Below, one piece after another: positions 8,795 through 17,365 of a DNA stretch of 64,000 nt (the stretch's first letter is position 1; each line of letters opens with the position of its first letter). The translations under genes were made by a program, and so were the position numbers. Source of the stretch: Mycobacterium malmoense (GTDB taxonomy: Bacteria > Actinomycetota > Actinomycetes > Mycobacteriales > Mycobacteriaceae). Location: positions 3,658,001 through 3,722,000 of the forward strand of contig NZ_CP080999.1 of NCBI RefSeq assembly GCF_019645855.1. The letters are read 5' to 3'. The notes below the pieces were generated by a model, which was given only the letters and a program-made list of their open reading frames with translations, was not told the DNA's origin and searched no databases.

Positions 8795-10141
8795 CTAATC
8801 GCCCGAGGACAGCACGGCGATCAGGTCGTCGAGAATGGTTGCCACTAGCTCGTTTTCCACAGGCGCCACCCTGGTGAGCAGTTCCACCGCCTCGCCGCGA
8901 CGGCCGGAGGTCACCAGCGGCGCCACCCGATCCACCATCGTCTGCAGGTCCGGGGCGGCGGGTTCGGTGTTCGCGACGGTGGTGGCCAGCACCTCGACCA
9001 GCTCCCAATCCCGATACAGCGCCAGTGAGCGCTCGTTGAACGCGAACCCGGTCACGGGTTTGCCCCACAACGTTCCGCGGTAGCGGTACGGGCCTTCCAT
9101 GTATTCGATCGGCAGGCCGTGCGCCGGGGCCGCCACCAGCGGCTCCCCGATGACGTCCAGTTGCAGTGTGGCGCAGGTGATCCGGTGCCGATCCGGCATG
9201 TAGCGGGCCGCCGCGACCGGCCGCACCAGCGGCCGCACCGCGTTCGGCCACCGAACGTAGCTGCTGGTCGTCACCTCGACGTCTTCGGCGCACTCCGGCG
9301 GCATGGCCGGGTCGGGATAGCTGGCCGTCACACCCGTAAAATGTTGCAGCGCATTGCCGTTCGTGCGGTCGAACTGGCGCCAGATGCTCAAGTCCACGCC
9401 GTTGTCCAGGTTGATGGTGCGCCATTCGTGGGACCTGGCCCGCGGGTCGCCCCCGGTTCCCCCGCCGCCGGCGTATTTCGGGAACCACTGCCGGTCGACG
9501 TGCCCCGCGCTGCCGGAAACCTGCTCGACCACGTCGCCCCAGCGCAGGGTCCCGGTCATCGCCATTCCGGTCTGGAAATACGAGTACGTGTCGCGTTGGC
9601 CGAAGCAGACGATCTTCCCGTTGTAGGTCGACGCGCCCACCGGAGTCGGTGCGCGCGTTGGTGTTACGGCCAGGTCGAGCCGCATGCGCCGGCCGAGGTG
9701 GTCCTCGCCCACCAGGCTGACCCGGTAGGTGTAGGGCAGCAATTCCCCGTCGTCGTCGCGGCAGGTGGTCCAGGACGCGGTGCCGGCGCCGCTTCGGTAG
9801 CTGACGTCGAGATGGCCCGAGGCCATGGCCAGCTTGCGCCGCGCCCCCGGTTCCAGGTTGGCCGGCGGCATGTCGTAATCGGTGTAGGTGCCGTAATCAC
9901 CGGTGTCCAGGTCGAACAGCGCCATGGTGTAGAAGTCCGCGACCACCGTTCCGCCGGGCCGGTTCTTGTTGAAGATGGTCAGAAAGGCAAAGGAACGGTC
10001 GGCCTGGATGGCGTCGAGCTGACCGGCGATGAACCAGGTGTCCGACTCCTGGTCGGGGTGTTCGCCTTCGGCGGCTGGGAAATCGAGCTGGGGATCACCG
10101 GGCACCAGCCGGAACGGGTAACTACGCCAGTCGCTATTCAT
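8795..10141 (-). CDS. AttH/CrtC-like lipocalin-fold protein, possible lipid or terpenoid-modifying enzyme
   Basis: The 448-residue protein has the layout of the AttH/carotenoid-1,2-hydratase (CrtC) superfamily: two lipocalin-like halves with a Trp/Asp-rich centre. The family signature appears as GHVDRQWFP near residue 230, and similar aromatic segments (YRGTLWGKPVTGFAFNERS) occur near the end. The last 60 residues are helical and specific to this protein. It has no signal peptide. It is transcribed divergently from the aldehyde dehydrogenase gene, and a 20-bp operator (10221-10240) sits between them. CrtC-type proteins hydrate isoprenoid double bonds, which suggests a terpenoid-like substrate, but this is inference. 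The fold assignment is moderate. Confidence 0.6.
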   Translation of the reverse strand: MNSDWRSYPFRLVPGDPQLDFPAAEGEHPDQESDTWFIAGQLDAIQADRSFAFLTIFNKNRPGGTVVADFYTMALFDLDTGDYGTYTDYDMPPANLEPGARRKLAMASGHLDVSYRSGAGTASWTTCRDDDGELLPYTYRVSLVGEDHLGRRMRLDLAVTPTRAPTPVGASTYNGKIVCFGQRDTYSYFQTGMAMTGTLRWGDVVEQVSGSAGHVDRQWFPKYAGGGGTGGDPRARSHEWRTINLDNGVDLSIWRQFDRTNGNALQHFTGVTASYPDPAMPPECAEDVEVTTSSYVRWPNAVRPLVRPVAAARYMPDRHRITCATLQLDVIGEPLVAAPAHGLPIEYMEGPYRYRGTLWGKPVTGFAFNERSLALYRDWELVEVLATTVANTEPAAPDLQTMVDRVAPLVTSGRRGEAVELLTRVAPVENELVATILDDLIAVLSSGD

Positions 10142-10220
10142 GTCACGCGCCGCCTCGCTTGGAGACCGCGAGCGTTGTCGGCAACTTCGTCGTTCACGGC
10201 TTCCTCGACCCTGCTTTTTT

Positions 10221-10240
10221 GCTATGTTAGCAGCAATAGC
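10221..10240. promoter_or_regulatory. Regulon operator, site a
   Basis: GCTATGTTAGCAGCAATAGC is a perfect 5-bp-arm inverted repeat with a 10-bp spacer (GCTAT-N10-ATAGC). It lies between the divergent AttH-like and aldehyde dehydrogenase genes, 43 bp before the latter's ATG. It matches five other intergenic sites at 16488, 20550, 24777, 27266 and 54696. Confidence 0.7.
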
Positions 10241-10282
10241 GAAGTAACGGTCGCGTTCTCACCTGCCCCGAGGTAGTGCCCG

Positions 10283-11749
10283 ATGACGGAAATCCCCGGC
10301 CACCGTTCGTATGACGAGCTTTTCATCGGGGGGCGCTGGCGCAAGCCCGCCAGCCCCCGACAGCTCGCGGTCATTTCCCCGCACTCCGAGGAGCCGGTCG
10401 GCCACGCCCAGGCGGCCGGCCCCGAGGACGTCGACGCGGCGGTGGCCGCCGCACGACGGGCCTTCGACCACGGCCCGTGGCCGCGCATGACGCCTGCGGA
10501 GCGGATGGCCAAGCTCGACGAGCTAGCCGCGATCTACGCCGGTCACATCGACGAGATGGCCGACCTGATCACCGCGGAGATGGGATCGCCGCGCAGCTTC
10601 AGCAGGCTCGGCCAGGCCGCGGGCGCCGCGTCGATGATGCACCTCACCCTGGCGTTCGCTCGCAACTTCCCGTGGGTGGAACGCCGCCAGGGCGTGCTCG
10701 GCGAGGTACACCTGCACCGCGCCCCGGTCGGGGTGGTCGGTGCCATAGTGCCGTGGAACGTGCCGCAATTCCTGATCATGCCCAAGCTGATTCCCGCCCT
10801 CGTCGCCGGCTGCGCCGTCGTCATCAAGCCGGCGCCCGAAACACCTTTGGACGCTCTATGGTTGGCCGAGATGATCGAGCGGGTGGGCCTGCCCGAGGGC
10901 GTGGTATCGGTGCTGCCCGGCGGACCCGATGTCGGCGAGACACTAGTGCGCCATCCGGGCGTGGACAAGATCGCATTCACCGGCTCCAGTGCCACCGGGC
11001 GCCGGATCGCGGCGCTGTGCGGGGAACAGCTCAAGCGGGTGAGCCTGGAACTGGGCGGCAAGTCGGCGGCGATCGTTCTCGACGACGCCGACATCGGCAA
11101 GACCGTGGCCGGCCTGAAGACGGCCGGCCTGATGAACAACGGGCAGGCCTGCGTCGCGCAGACCCGCATCCTGGTCAGCGAACGGCGCCACGACGAGTTG
11201 GTCGACGCCCTGGCACAGATGATGTCGGGCCTGCGCGTCGGGGATCCCGCCGACGAGGCCACCGACGTCGGACCCCTTGTCGCGCAACGGCAACAGCGCC
11301 GGGTGCGGGACTACATCCGGTCCGGGCAGCGGGAAGGCGCGCGCCTGATCCTCGGTGGCGACGACAGCCCGGTCGAGCGCGGCTGGTACGTGCGGCCAAC
11401 CCTGTTCGCCGACGCCACCAACGAGATGCGCATCGCGCGGGAGGAGATTTTCGGCCCGGTGTTGACCGTCCTGCGTTACCGCGACGAGGACGACGCGATC
11501 CGGATCGCCAACGACAGCGACTACGGCTTGGCCGGTTCGGTGTGGACGGCCGACACCGCGCACGGTCTGCAGATCGCCGCCCGGGTGCGCGCCGGCACCT
11601 ACGGCATCAACATGTACATGCTCGACATCAGTAGCCCGTTCGGCGGCTTCAAGCAGTCGGGCCTGGGACGCGAGTTCGGGCCGGAGGGCCTCGACGAGTA
11701 CGTCGAGCTGCAATCGGTGGTGTGCAACGGCACAATGCCGCCGCTATGA
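10283..11749 (+). CDS. NAD(P)+-dependent aldehyde dehydrogenase
   Basis: This 488-residue aldehyde dehydrogenase has all catalytic elements: Asn159 (PWNV), the nucleotide-binding FTGSSATG at 232-239, general base Glu256 in LELGGK, and nucleophile Cys290 in NNGQACVAQT. Its length matches the family. It would oxidise an aldehyde, probably formed by an alcohol dehydrogenase or P450, to a carboxylate for CoA activation. A regulon operator lies just upstream. Its end overlaps the convergent DinB-like gene by 6 bp. The substrate is unknown, but context points to the catabolic cluster. Confidence 0.92.
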   Translation: MTEIPGHRSYDELFIGGRWRKPASPRQLAVISPHSEEPVGHAQAAGPEDVDAAVAAARRAFDHGPWPRMTPAERMAKLDELAAIYAGHIDEMADLITAEMGSPRSFSRLGQAAGAASMMHLTLAFARNFPWVERRQGVLGEVHLHRAPVGVVGAIVPWNVPQFLIMPKLIPALVAGCAVVIKPAPETPLDALWLAEMIERVGLPEGVVSVLPGGPDVGETLVRHPGVDKIAFTGSSATGRRIAALCGEQLKRVSLELGGKSAAIVLDDADIGKTVAGLKTAGLMNNGQACVAQTRILVSERRHDELVDALAQMMSGLRVGDPADEATDVGPLVAQRQQRRVRDYIRSGQREGARLILGGDDSPVERGWYVRPTLFADATNEMRIAREEIFGPVLTVLRYRDEDDAIRIANDSDYGLAGSVWTADTAHGLQIAARVRAGTYGINMYMLDISSPFGGFKQSGLGREFGPEGLDEYVELQSVVCNGTMPPL

Positions 11750-12262
11750 AATGTCCGGCCGCCACGAAGGATCGCGGCCAAGCCGCGCGAGAAGTCTGGT
11801 TTGCACATCCATGTCGTCGTACCCCGCCACCGGTGCGTTGAACATCCCTGACCCGCTCAGGGCCAACGGATCCTCCGGCAAGCCGGCATAGAAGAACTCA
11901 CACCACTCACGATCCAGCCGATCGTCCGCGCCGACCGCGCGGGCGAGGTCCCAGGTGTGGACCAAAACATCGCGGGTCAGATTCGGGACCAGCTTGTGCG
12001 CATCCAGCTCCGTTACCCGGCTCAGCGCGTCGTACGTCAGTTCCCAGCGCAGCTGTGGATCCTCACGTGGCCGGTCGGGCTTGAGTCCCAGCGGACGCAA
12101 GAGGAGCACGTCATGAAAACCGATAACGTGCTCGAGCACTCCCCGAGCATCCCACGCATCGCATGGGGAGCGGCGATCCCATCTGCCATTCGCCGATCGA
12201 ACCGCCTCGCCGAACCGTCGGCACACCGCCAAATGCAGTTCGCCCACGCCGGAATCCATCAT
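11744..12262 (-). CDS. Maleylpyruvate-isomerase/DinB-like (TIGR03086-type) protein
   Basis: The 172-residue product has the four-helix mycothiol-dependent maleylpyruvate isomerase N-terminal pattern: CDAWDARGVLEHVIGFHDVL near residues 30-50 and LVHTWDLARAVG near 110. The three histidines expected for the metal site are visible as H43, H47 and the H of LVHTWDLAR. ATG 12262 overlaps the TGA of the preceding hydratase (ATGA), so it is the last gene of the operon running from 16415. In this family the metal site often serves thiol-dependent isomerisation or transfer; the actual reaction here is unknown. Confidence 0.75.
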   Translation of the reverse strand: MMDSGVGELHLAVCRRFGEAVRSANGRWDRRSPCDAWDARGVLEHVIGFHDVLLLRPLGLKPDRPREDPQLRWELTYDALSRVTELDAHKLVPNLTRDVLVHTWDLARAVGADDRLDREWCEFFYAGLPEDPLALSGSGMFNAPVAGYDDMDVQTRLLARLGRDPSWRPDIS

Positions 12263-12708
12263 GTCCGCCGGTCGGGCAGCTGCAGGGTGAGCTCGACCGG
12301 GCAGCACAGCGCGCCATGCTGATTGGTCACCCGGATCTGGATGTCGACGAGGCGGCGCGGCGGGTCCACCGAGGCGTCCCGCCGCTTGGCCACCGCCCGG
12401 CCCCGGCCGACCATGGTGTCGCCGGCGTACACGGAACCGGTCAGCCGCATGGATCGGCGCACCACGCGGCTGCTCGGGCCGGCCCAATCGGTTGCGACGC
12501 GGTCGGCGAATCCGGCGAGATGCATGGTGTTGACGTAAATCGTTGGGTTCCCTTGGCTTTGGGCATAACCCGGATCGAAATGGCCGGGGAAATAGTCCCA
12601 GGTTGCTCCGGCGTTCTCCACCACCCGCTGGTAGCTGATCTGGTCGACCACCTCGGGCAGGTCGGCGGGAACGGTGATCTCGTTCCAGTCCAGGTCCGCA
12701 CCGGTCAC
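12259..12708 (-). CDS. MaoC-like hotdog hydratase subunit (second half)
   Basis: I start this gene at GTG 12708 because it overlaps the upstream stop as GTGA; an ATG 42 nt earlier would overlap more. The 149-residue product reads as a MaoC/R-hydratase hotdog, with DQISYQRVVENAG near the start, HLAGFADRVATDWAGP near the middle (the position of the hydratase Asp/His motif), and RLTGSVYAGDTMVGRG. Its partner is the N-domain-like protein encoded immediately upstream. Such pairs form heteromeric enoyl-CoA hydratases, as with ChsH1-ChsH2 and HadAB in mycobacteria. The probable role is hydration of an enoyl-CoA made by the cluster's acyl-CoA dehydrogenases. Confidence 0.75.
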   Translation of the reverse strand: MTGADLDWNEITVPADLPEVVDQISYQRVVENAGATWDYFPGHFDPGYAQSQGNPTIYVNTMHLAGFADRVATDWAGPSSRVVRRSMRLTGSVYAGDTMVGRGRAVAKRRDASVDPPRRLVDIQIRVTNQHGALCCPVELTLQLPDRRT

Positions 12709-13235
12709 GAGGGTGCCCCCGGGGTGAACCGGAACAACGTATTGCGGCACGTGGCGACCACGGCCCCGTCTTGGCGGCGATAAGTCTCCAGAGTCTCGAC
12801 GAAATGGCCGACCCCCAGACGGGTCCGCTTTTCCGGCGACACCGAGACCAGCTCCTCGACGGCGGTAAGCAGATCTCCCTCGACGATGGGCAGCGGAAAC
12901 TCAACGTCGTTGGCGGCGTTGATAAATGTCGTGCCCGGTAACGGCACCCGCAGGGCAAGCGACGCCGCCGGCGGCCTGCCCCCGGGCTGCCACGGTGGAG
13001 GTATCAGCCATCCCATCAGCAAGGCGGGCGGGGCCAGCAGACCTCCCCATGTTCGCCGGGCGAACTCGGCATCCCAATACGAGCGGTTACCGTCGTGGAC
13101 CATGGCGGCGAACAACTGGATGCGCGCGCCGCTGACCGGTGTCCGCGCGGTTCGCGGCTCACCCTGGGTGCCGACCATCCGCAGCGCGTCCTCGTAGGTG
13201 CCGAAGGCCAGCTGGTAGCTGAGGTCCTGATCCAC
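12705..13235 (-). CDS. FAS1-like/MaoC N-terminal hotdog protein, hydratase partner
   Basis: I place the start at GTG 13235 (reading VDQDLSYQLAFG). Upstream codons in this frame overlap the SnoaL-like gene and do not look like protein. The 176-residue product resembles the MaoC N-terminal (FAS1-like dehydratase) hotdog: GGLLAPPALLMGWLIPPP, then DVEFPLPIVEGDLLTAVEELVSV and a closing strand TCRNTLFRFTPG. It is a non-catalytic type subunit that pairs with the MaoC protein encoded next, with stop and start overlapping by 4 bp. Together they probably act as one heteromeric enoyl-CoA hydratase. Confidence 0.7.
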   Translation of the reverse strand: MDQDLSYQLAFGTYEDALRMVGTQGEPRTARTPVSGARIQLFAAMVHDGNRSYWDAEFARRTWGGLLAPPALLMGWLIPPPWQPGGRPPAASLALRVPLPGTTFINAANDVEFPLPIVEGDLLTAVEELVSVSPEKRTRLGVGHFVETLETYRRQDGAVVATCRNTLFRFTPGAPS

Positions 13236-13248
13236 GTACCGGTGCCGC

Positions 13249-13674
13249 TCACATGACGAGCGGGTGCCGGCTCGGCACCGAATCCCATTCGAGCACACGA
13301 GAAGTGAAGTGCCAGCCGCCACGCTCATAGATCAGCTCGTCACGGTATGTCCCGGTGGCGCGGAGGGTGGTGTCGCCATACATGGCGCCGAAAAGCACGG
13401 CGACACAATGCTGGGTCGCGTGGACGCCGTCGATGCGGATCTCGTGATCGACCGTGACCAGGCGCTGTCCGTCGCCGCCGTGGAAAGCAGCGCGCAGATC
13501 GTCGAACAACTCGCCATCGCGCGTGTAACTGGCGCCGGAATGGCGGAAGGTGGCGATCCAGCGATCGCGATCGCCGTCGGAAAGGGCCCGATTGTGCCGG
13601 GCGTCCAGATCCAGGATGGCGGCGCGGCCCGTCGCGGCTTGGAGGAGCTGCTCTTGCTGATAGGTCAGGGTCAT
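13249..13674 (-). CDS. SnoaL-like / NTF2-fold protein
   Basis: ATG 13674 is preceded by a GGAGAG ribosome-binding site 7 nt away, which decides it over an earlier in-frame start. The 141-residue product has the SnoaL_4/NTF2-like pattern: AILDLDARHNRALSDGDRDRW near the N-terminus, FHGGDGQRLVTVDHEIRIDG in the middle, and RDELIYERGGWHFTSRVL at the end. Proteins of this fold act as small isomerases, hydratases or ring-hydroxylating accessory subunits. It lies in the same transcript as the Rieske oxygenase and CoA ligase, 63 bp after the ligase stop. Confidence 0.75.
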   Translation of the reverse strand: MTLTYQQEQLLQAATGRAAILDLDARHNRALSDGDRDRWIATFRHSGASYTRDGELFDDLRAAFHGGDGQRLVTVDHEIRIDGVHATQHCVAVLFGAMYGDTTLRATGTYRDELIYERGGWHFTSRVLEWDSVPSRHPLVM

Positions 13675-13737
13675 CGTGGCTCTCCAGCTTCTCGGGGAAA
13701 TGACGGGGAAGAATGGCTCATGTAACACTAACTTAAC

Positions 13738-15300
13738 TTAGCGATTAACGACATAACCGTATTGTTCGCGATCCCAGACGCCCGCTTTTAAACCCCGAGT
13801 ACGCAACAAATCTTTACGTACCCGCCCTATAACGTTCTTGGGAAGTTCATTGACCGTCTCGACGAATCGCGGCACGCAGAAGTACGGCATCCGAGCCGCG
13901 CAGAAGTCGAGCAGCTCCGCGCAATCCAGCCTGGCCCCGGGGCACAGCGTCACGACTAACAGGATGTCGTCCTCGCCCAACTCACTGGGCACCCCGACCG
14001 CCGCCGCCTCGGCCACCGCGGGGTGCCGCATCACGACGGTCTCCACTTCGACCGAGGAGACGTTTTCGCCGCGCCTGCGCAATGAATCCTTGATGCGGTC
14101 CACGTAAGTCAGGTTCTGGTCGGCATCGAGCCGGCCGAGGTCGCCGGTGCGGAACCACTCCGGGTGCGGATCCACCCGCGAACCCTGACCGACATAGCCC
14201 TCGCTCATCACGTGCGGGCGCCTGGCCCGGCAGGCGATCTCCCCGACGGTGCCGGCGGGTAGCGGATGGCCGTTGTCGTCGACGATGCGCACGTCGAAGT
14301 TGGGGTTTGGCCGGCCCGACGTTCCCGGAACGCCGTCGTCCGCCACGCCCTTGACGGCAATGGGAAATGCCTCGGTCATCCCGTACATCGTGACAATGCG
14401 GCAGCCGTAACGCTTTTCGATGTCGCGGTAGGAATTCGCGTCGATGGGTGCGGCGGAGATGAACCGCAGCGGCAGCCGCGCGTCACGCGGATCCGCGGGC
14501 AGGTTCTGCAGCATCGACACCATCGCACCAGCACCGAAGAAGCCGACGGCGCCGCGGGCGCGCACGTCGTCCCACACCTCGGCCGGATGAAACGCGTCGG
14601 CGAGCACCGTCGTTCCGCCGACCAGCATGGGGGCCAGCACGCTGGGCGCCGCGCTCAGATGGAACAGCGGCATGGCCGTCCACAACACCTCCCCCGCGTG
14701 AAAATTCCAGGCCGACGCGACGGTCGCCGCCACCGAGAACAGGTAATGCCATGTCGTGGCAACCGCTTTCGACGGCCCCGTGGTGCCCGACGTGTAGAAC
14801 AGCGACGCCAGCTCGTCGGCCCGTGCGGCGTTCGACTGGGCGCGGGCGGGTTCGCGCTGCAGCGCGCCGCGCAGCGAATCATCTTGTACCACAATGCTAG
14901 TCACCGTATTCAACCCGTCGGCGACCTCGTCGACGCGGGGGCGTCGCTCCGCGTCGGTGAAGACCACCTTGGCCCGCGACAGCCGAAGCGTGTGCAGCAG
15001 GAAGTCACCCTTGCTCGCGGCATTCACCGCCGCGCTCACCGCGCCGATGCGCGCCGCGCCCAGCCAGAAGTAGACCCACTCCGGGCAGGTGGCGGTGAAC
15101 AACGCCACGCGGTCGCCACGGCCGACGCCGAGTTCGGTCAGCATGTTCGCCGCCGCGCAGGACCGTTGGCGCATCTGCTCGAAGGTCACATCGACGCCGG
15201 CGATCGACATCATCACCCGGTCGGGATGCTGCTCGGCGCGGCGATCCAGCACGGCCGGCACGGTGAAACGATCGACGCCGAAGTCGGCGGGCCCCGGCAT
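13738..15300 (-). CDS. Acyl-CoA synthetase (AMP-forming, CaiC-like)
   Basis: This 520-residue adenylate-forming ligase activates a carboxylic acid as its CoA thioester. The P-loop motif FYTSGTTGPSKAV lies at about residues 168-180, the A5 motif is YGMTEAFP, A7 is WFRTGDLG, and the hinge is DRIKDSLRRRGENVS. The C-terminal A10 segment reads LPKNVIGRVRKDLL, with Arg where many ligases have the catalytic Lys followed by a nearby Lys; this variation is also seen in CaiC-type ligases. The ATG shares a base with the stop of the Rieske gene (TGATG), so both are translationally coupled. Confidence 0.9.
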   Translation of the reverse strand: MPGPADFGVDRFTVPAVLDRRAEQHPDRVMMSIAGVDVTFEQMRQRSCAAANMLTELGVGRGDRVALFTATCPEWVYFWLGAARIGAVSAAVNAASKGDFLLHTLRLSRAKVVFTDAERRPRVDEVADGLNTVTSIVVQDDSLRGALQREPARAQSNAARADELASLFYTSGTTGPSKAVATTWHYLFSVAATVASAWNFHAGEVLWTAMPLFHLSAAPSVLAPMLVGGTTVLADAFHPAEVWDDVRARGAVGFFGAGAMVSMLQNLPADPRDARLPLRFISAAPIDANSYRDIEKRYGCRIVTMYGMTEAFPIAVKGVADDGVPGTSGRPNPNFDVRIVDDNGHPLPAGTVGEIACRARRPHVMSEGYVGQGSRVDPHPEWFRTGDLGRLDADQNLTYVDRIKDSLRRRGENVSSVEVETVVMRHPAVAEAAAVGVPSELGEDDILLVVTLCPGARLDCAELLDFCAARMPYFCVPRFVETVNELPKNVIGRVRKDLLRTRGLKAGVWDREQYGYVVNR

Positions 15301-16415
15301 CAGGCCTTCGAGGCCGCCGGGTCGGGCTCACCCTCGGCGGTGTAGCCGAAGTCGGAGGGCGAGGGCTGCGCGCCCGGGTAGAAGCGGTGCGCCCAGCGGC
15401 GAAGGGCCGCGTAGTCGTGTGCTTCCTCGGGGACCAGGTTTGGCTTCTCGAGGTATTTCATGTTCTCCCACGTGAAGAAGTCCTGTTTGATGACCTCTTG
15501 CTGTAGCGCCAGGAACTTGGCGGCGCGGCCGGTGGGCACGTCGCCGGCGTCGCCGGGCTCGCGCACGGAGGCCTGGGTGTAGAAGTAGTCGGTGTAGTCC
15601 TCGTCGACCGGTGTCTGCCCGGTGACCTGGACGGTGGCGACCAACTCGCTGGGGAAGCGCACGATGCCCAGTCCCAGCGAGTAGTTGTCGTAGACGATCT
15701 TGGCGTCGACGGGCCCGTTCGGGGTCAACCAGGTCGACGCGCGGCCGCCGCCGAAATGGGCGTTGACGGTGGCGTGCAGGTGGTAACCGGAGACCTCGAA
15801 CGACGCGGTGGTGGCGGGATTGGCGGCCTTGTGCACGTATTGGACGTGGTAGGGGTCGGCGGCGTTCTCGATGATCATCTGCGGGTGCACCTTGACCCGG
15901 TTGAGCATCTGGGTGTGCGGGTGCAACGGGTAGTACTCCCCCGTTTCCAACTCGGGCAGCACCGGCGGCTGCCAGTACGGCGCGCGGCCGTGACGCTCGT
16001 GCCAGGCCAGGATGAAGCCGTACCACTCCATGCTCGGGTAGGTGCGGATGCGGACGTTGTTCTTGCAGCCGATCTTGCTGTAGGGAATCAGCGCGTTGGT
16101 GCCGTCGCCGCGCCAGCGCCAGCCGTGCCAGGGGCAGACGATGTTTTCGCCCTCGACCTCGCCGCCGACGCCCAGGTTGGCGCCCAGGTGCTGACAGTAG
16201 GCGTCCATCACATGCACCCGGCCGGACTCGGTGCGGAACAGCACCAGCTCCTCGCCGAAGTAGTGCGCGCGCCTGACCTGACCGGCGGCCAGGCCGGAGG
16301 CGAAGGCGACGATGAACCAGCCCGTCGGGAACCGGTAGGTCGACAACGCAATGCCGGACTGTCCGAACTCACGTTCCGAGGGGTCCATGGCGGAGTCCGA
16401 AACCGTGTGCGTCAC
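15300..16415 (-). CDS. KshA-like Rieske oxygenase
   Basis: This 371-residue Rieske oxygenase resembles the oxygenase of 3-ketosteroid 9-alpha-hydroxylase. The Rieske cluster ligands are C74-x-H76 (YCQHLGANLG) and C94-x2-H97 (CPWHGW). The iron site N184-x2-D187-x2-H190-x4-H195 is intact (ENAADPYHVQYVH), matching the KshA pattern. It is the first gene of a six-gene operon (Rieske, CoA ligase, SnoaL, two MaoC proteins, DinB-like), and a regulon operator lies 72 bp upstream. No reductase is encoded nearby. The substrate is probably a polycyclic or terpenoid-like acid or ketone; the steroid link is only by similarity. Confidence 0.88.
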   Translation of the reverse strand: MTHTVSDSAMDPSEREFGQSGIALSTYRFPTGWFIVAFASGLAAGQVRRAHYFGEELVLFRTESGRVHVMDAYCQHLGANLGVGGEVEGENIVCPWHGWRWRGDGTNALIPYSKIGCKNNVRIRTYPSMEWYGFILAWHERHGRAPYWQPPVLPELETGEYYPLHPHTQMLNRVKVHPQMIIENAADPYHVQYVHKAANPATTASFEVSGYHLHATVNAHFGGGRASTWLTPNGPVDAKIVYDNYSLGLGIVRFPSELVATVQVTGQTPVDEDYTDYFYTQASVREPGDAGDVPTGRAAKFLALQQEVIKQDFFTWENMKYLEKPNLVPEEAHDYAALRRWAHRFYPGAQPSPSDFGYTAEGEPDPAASKA

Positions 16416-16487
16416 TGCCTCTCCGTTCCCCGCACAGCTTCGTGGCGGACGGCCGCACCGCTTGTCGCCACGCTGGGCGGACTTCCG

Positions 16488-16507
16488 TCTATTTTTACTA
16501 TCTTAGG
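16488..16507. promoter_or_regulatory. Regulon operator, site b
   Basis: TCTATTTTTACTATCTTAGG differs from site e (27266-27285) at only three of 20 positions and keeps the CTAT-N10-TTAG frame. It lies 72 bp upstream of the KshA-like operon and just downstream of the SDR stop codon. Confidence 0.65.
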
Positions 16508-16537
16508 AATTCAACGTCAACTCGCCCGCCGATCGCC

Positions 16538-17341
16538 TCAGACGAAATCCGATCCGCCGTCGACGTTCACGGTCGCGCCGGTGACGTACCCGTTGCGCCG
16601 AGACACCAGATAGGCGGTGATGGACGCGATTTCCTCGGGCAGCCCGGCTCGGCCAAGGTCGCACGGCTGATGAAAATTGTCGTCGATCCACTTCATCACG
16701 TCATGCGGGTTTGCGGCGTCGAGCCCGTCGGCGGCGAGGATATCCCTGAGCGTCTCGGTGAAGCTCGCCGTCACGATGGTGCCCGGACACACGCAGTTCA
16801 CCAGGATGCCGTCCCTGGCCAGGCTTTTCGACAAGTTCTTGGTCACGCTGCTCAGGGCCGCCTTCGATGCGGTGTACGCGACGATGCGGGGGTTCTGCCG
16901 CTGGATCGAATGCGCGGACAACGTCACGATGCGAGCCCATTCCGCGGCCCGCAGCATCGTCAGCGAGGCGCGGATCGATCGCACCCCCGACATGGTGCCG
17001 AGCGCGAACGCCGCGTCCCAGTCCGAGTCGTCCATCTCTTCGAAGTACCCGTCGGCCGGGCCGATCGTGTGGACCAGGCTGTTGAGTTCGCCCCAGCGAT
17101 CCGCCACCGCCGCGAATCCCGCCGCGATCGATTCGGCATCGGACATGTCGACGCTGATTCCGACGGCGTCGGGCGCGCCCGCCGCTTTCAGGGAGTCCAC
17201 CGCGGCGTCGAGCGCCGGTTTGCCCCGTGCCATGACGGCGACGCTCGCGCCCTCCGCGGCCAGCGTCTCGGCGATGGCCAGTCCCATCCCCTTGCTGCCG
17301 CCGGTGACAACGGCTTTCGAGCCGGCGAAGCCCAAATCCAT
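16538..17341 (-). CDS. Short-chain dehydrogenase/reductase
   Basis: This classical 267-residue SDR has the cofactor loop TGGSKGMG at residues 13-20, catalytic Ser near 142-145, and Y156-x3-K160 in AYTASK. NAD(P)-dependent oxidation of a hydroxyacyl-CoA or a ring alcohol is likely. It ends VNVDGGSDFV, typical of FabG-like SDRs. It lies 24 bp after the TetR gene in the same direction and probably belongs to the transcript starting at the DUF1214 gene (20416). Confidence 0.9.
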   Translation of the reverse strand: MDLGFAGSKAVVTGGSKGMGLAIAETLAAEGASVAVMARGKPALDAAVDSLKAAGAPDAVGISVDMSDAESIAAGFAAVADRWGELNSLVHTIGPADGYFEEMDDSDWDAAFALGTMSGVRSIRASLTMLRAAEWARIVTLSAHSIQRQNPRIVAYTASKAALSSVTKNLSKSLARDGILVNCVCPGTIVTASFTETLRDILAADGLDAANPHDVMKWIDDNFHQPCDLGRAGLPEEIASITAYLVSRRNGYVTGATVNVDGGSDFV

Positions 17342-17365
17342 GGTGTCTCCTCGGTGTTGGCGGTC

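Noticed and set aside
13720..13750. AT-rich CTAACTTAACTTAGCG as a further regulon operator
   Set aside because: The half-sites are not 10 bp apart, and it lies inside an operon between the ligase stop and the SnoaL gene.
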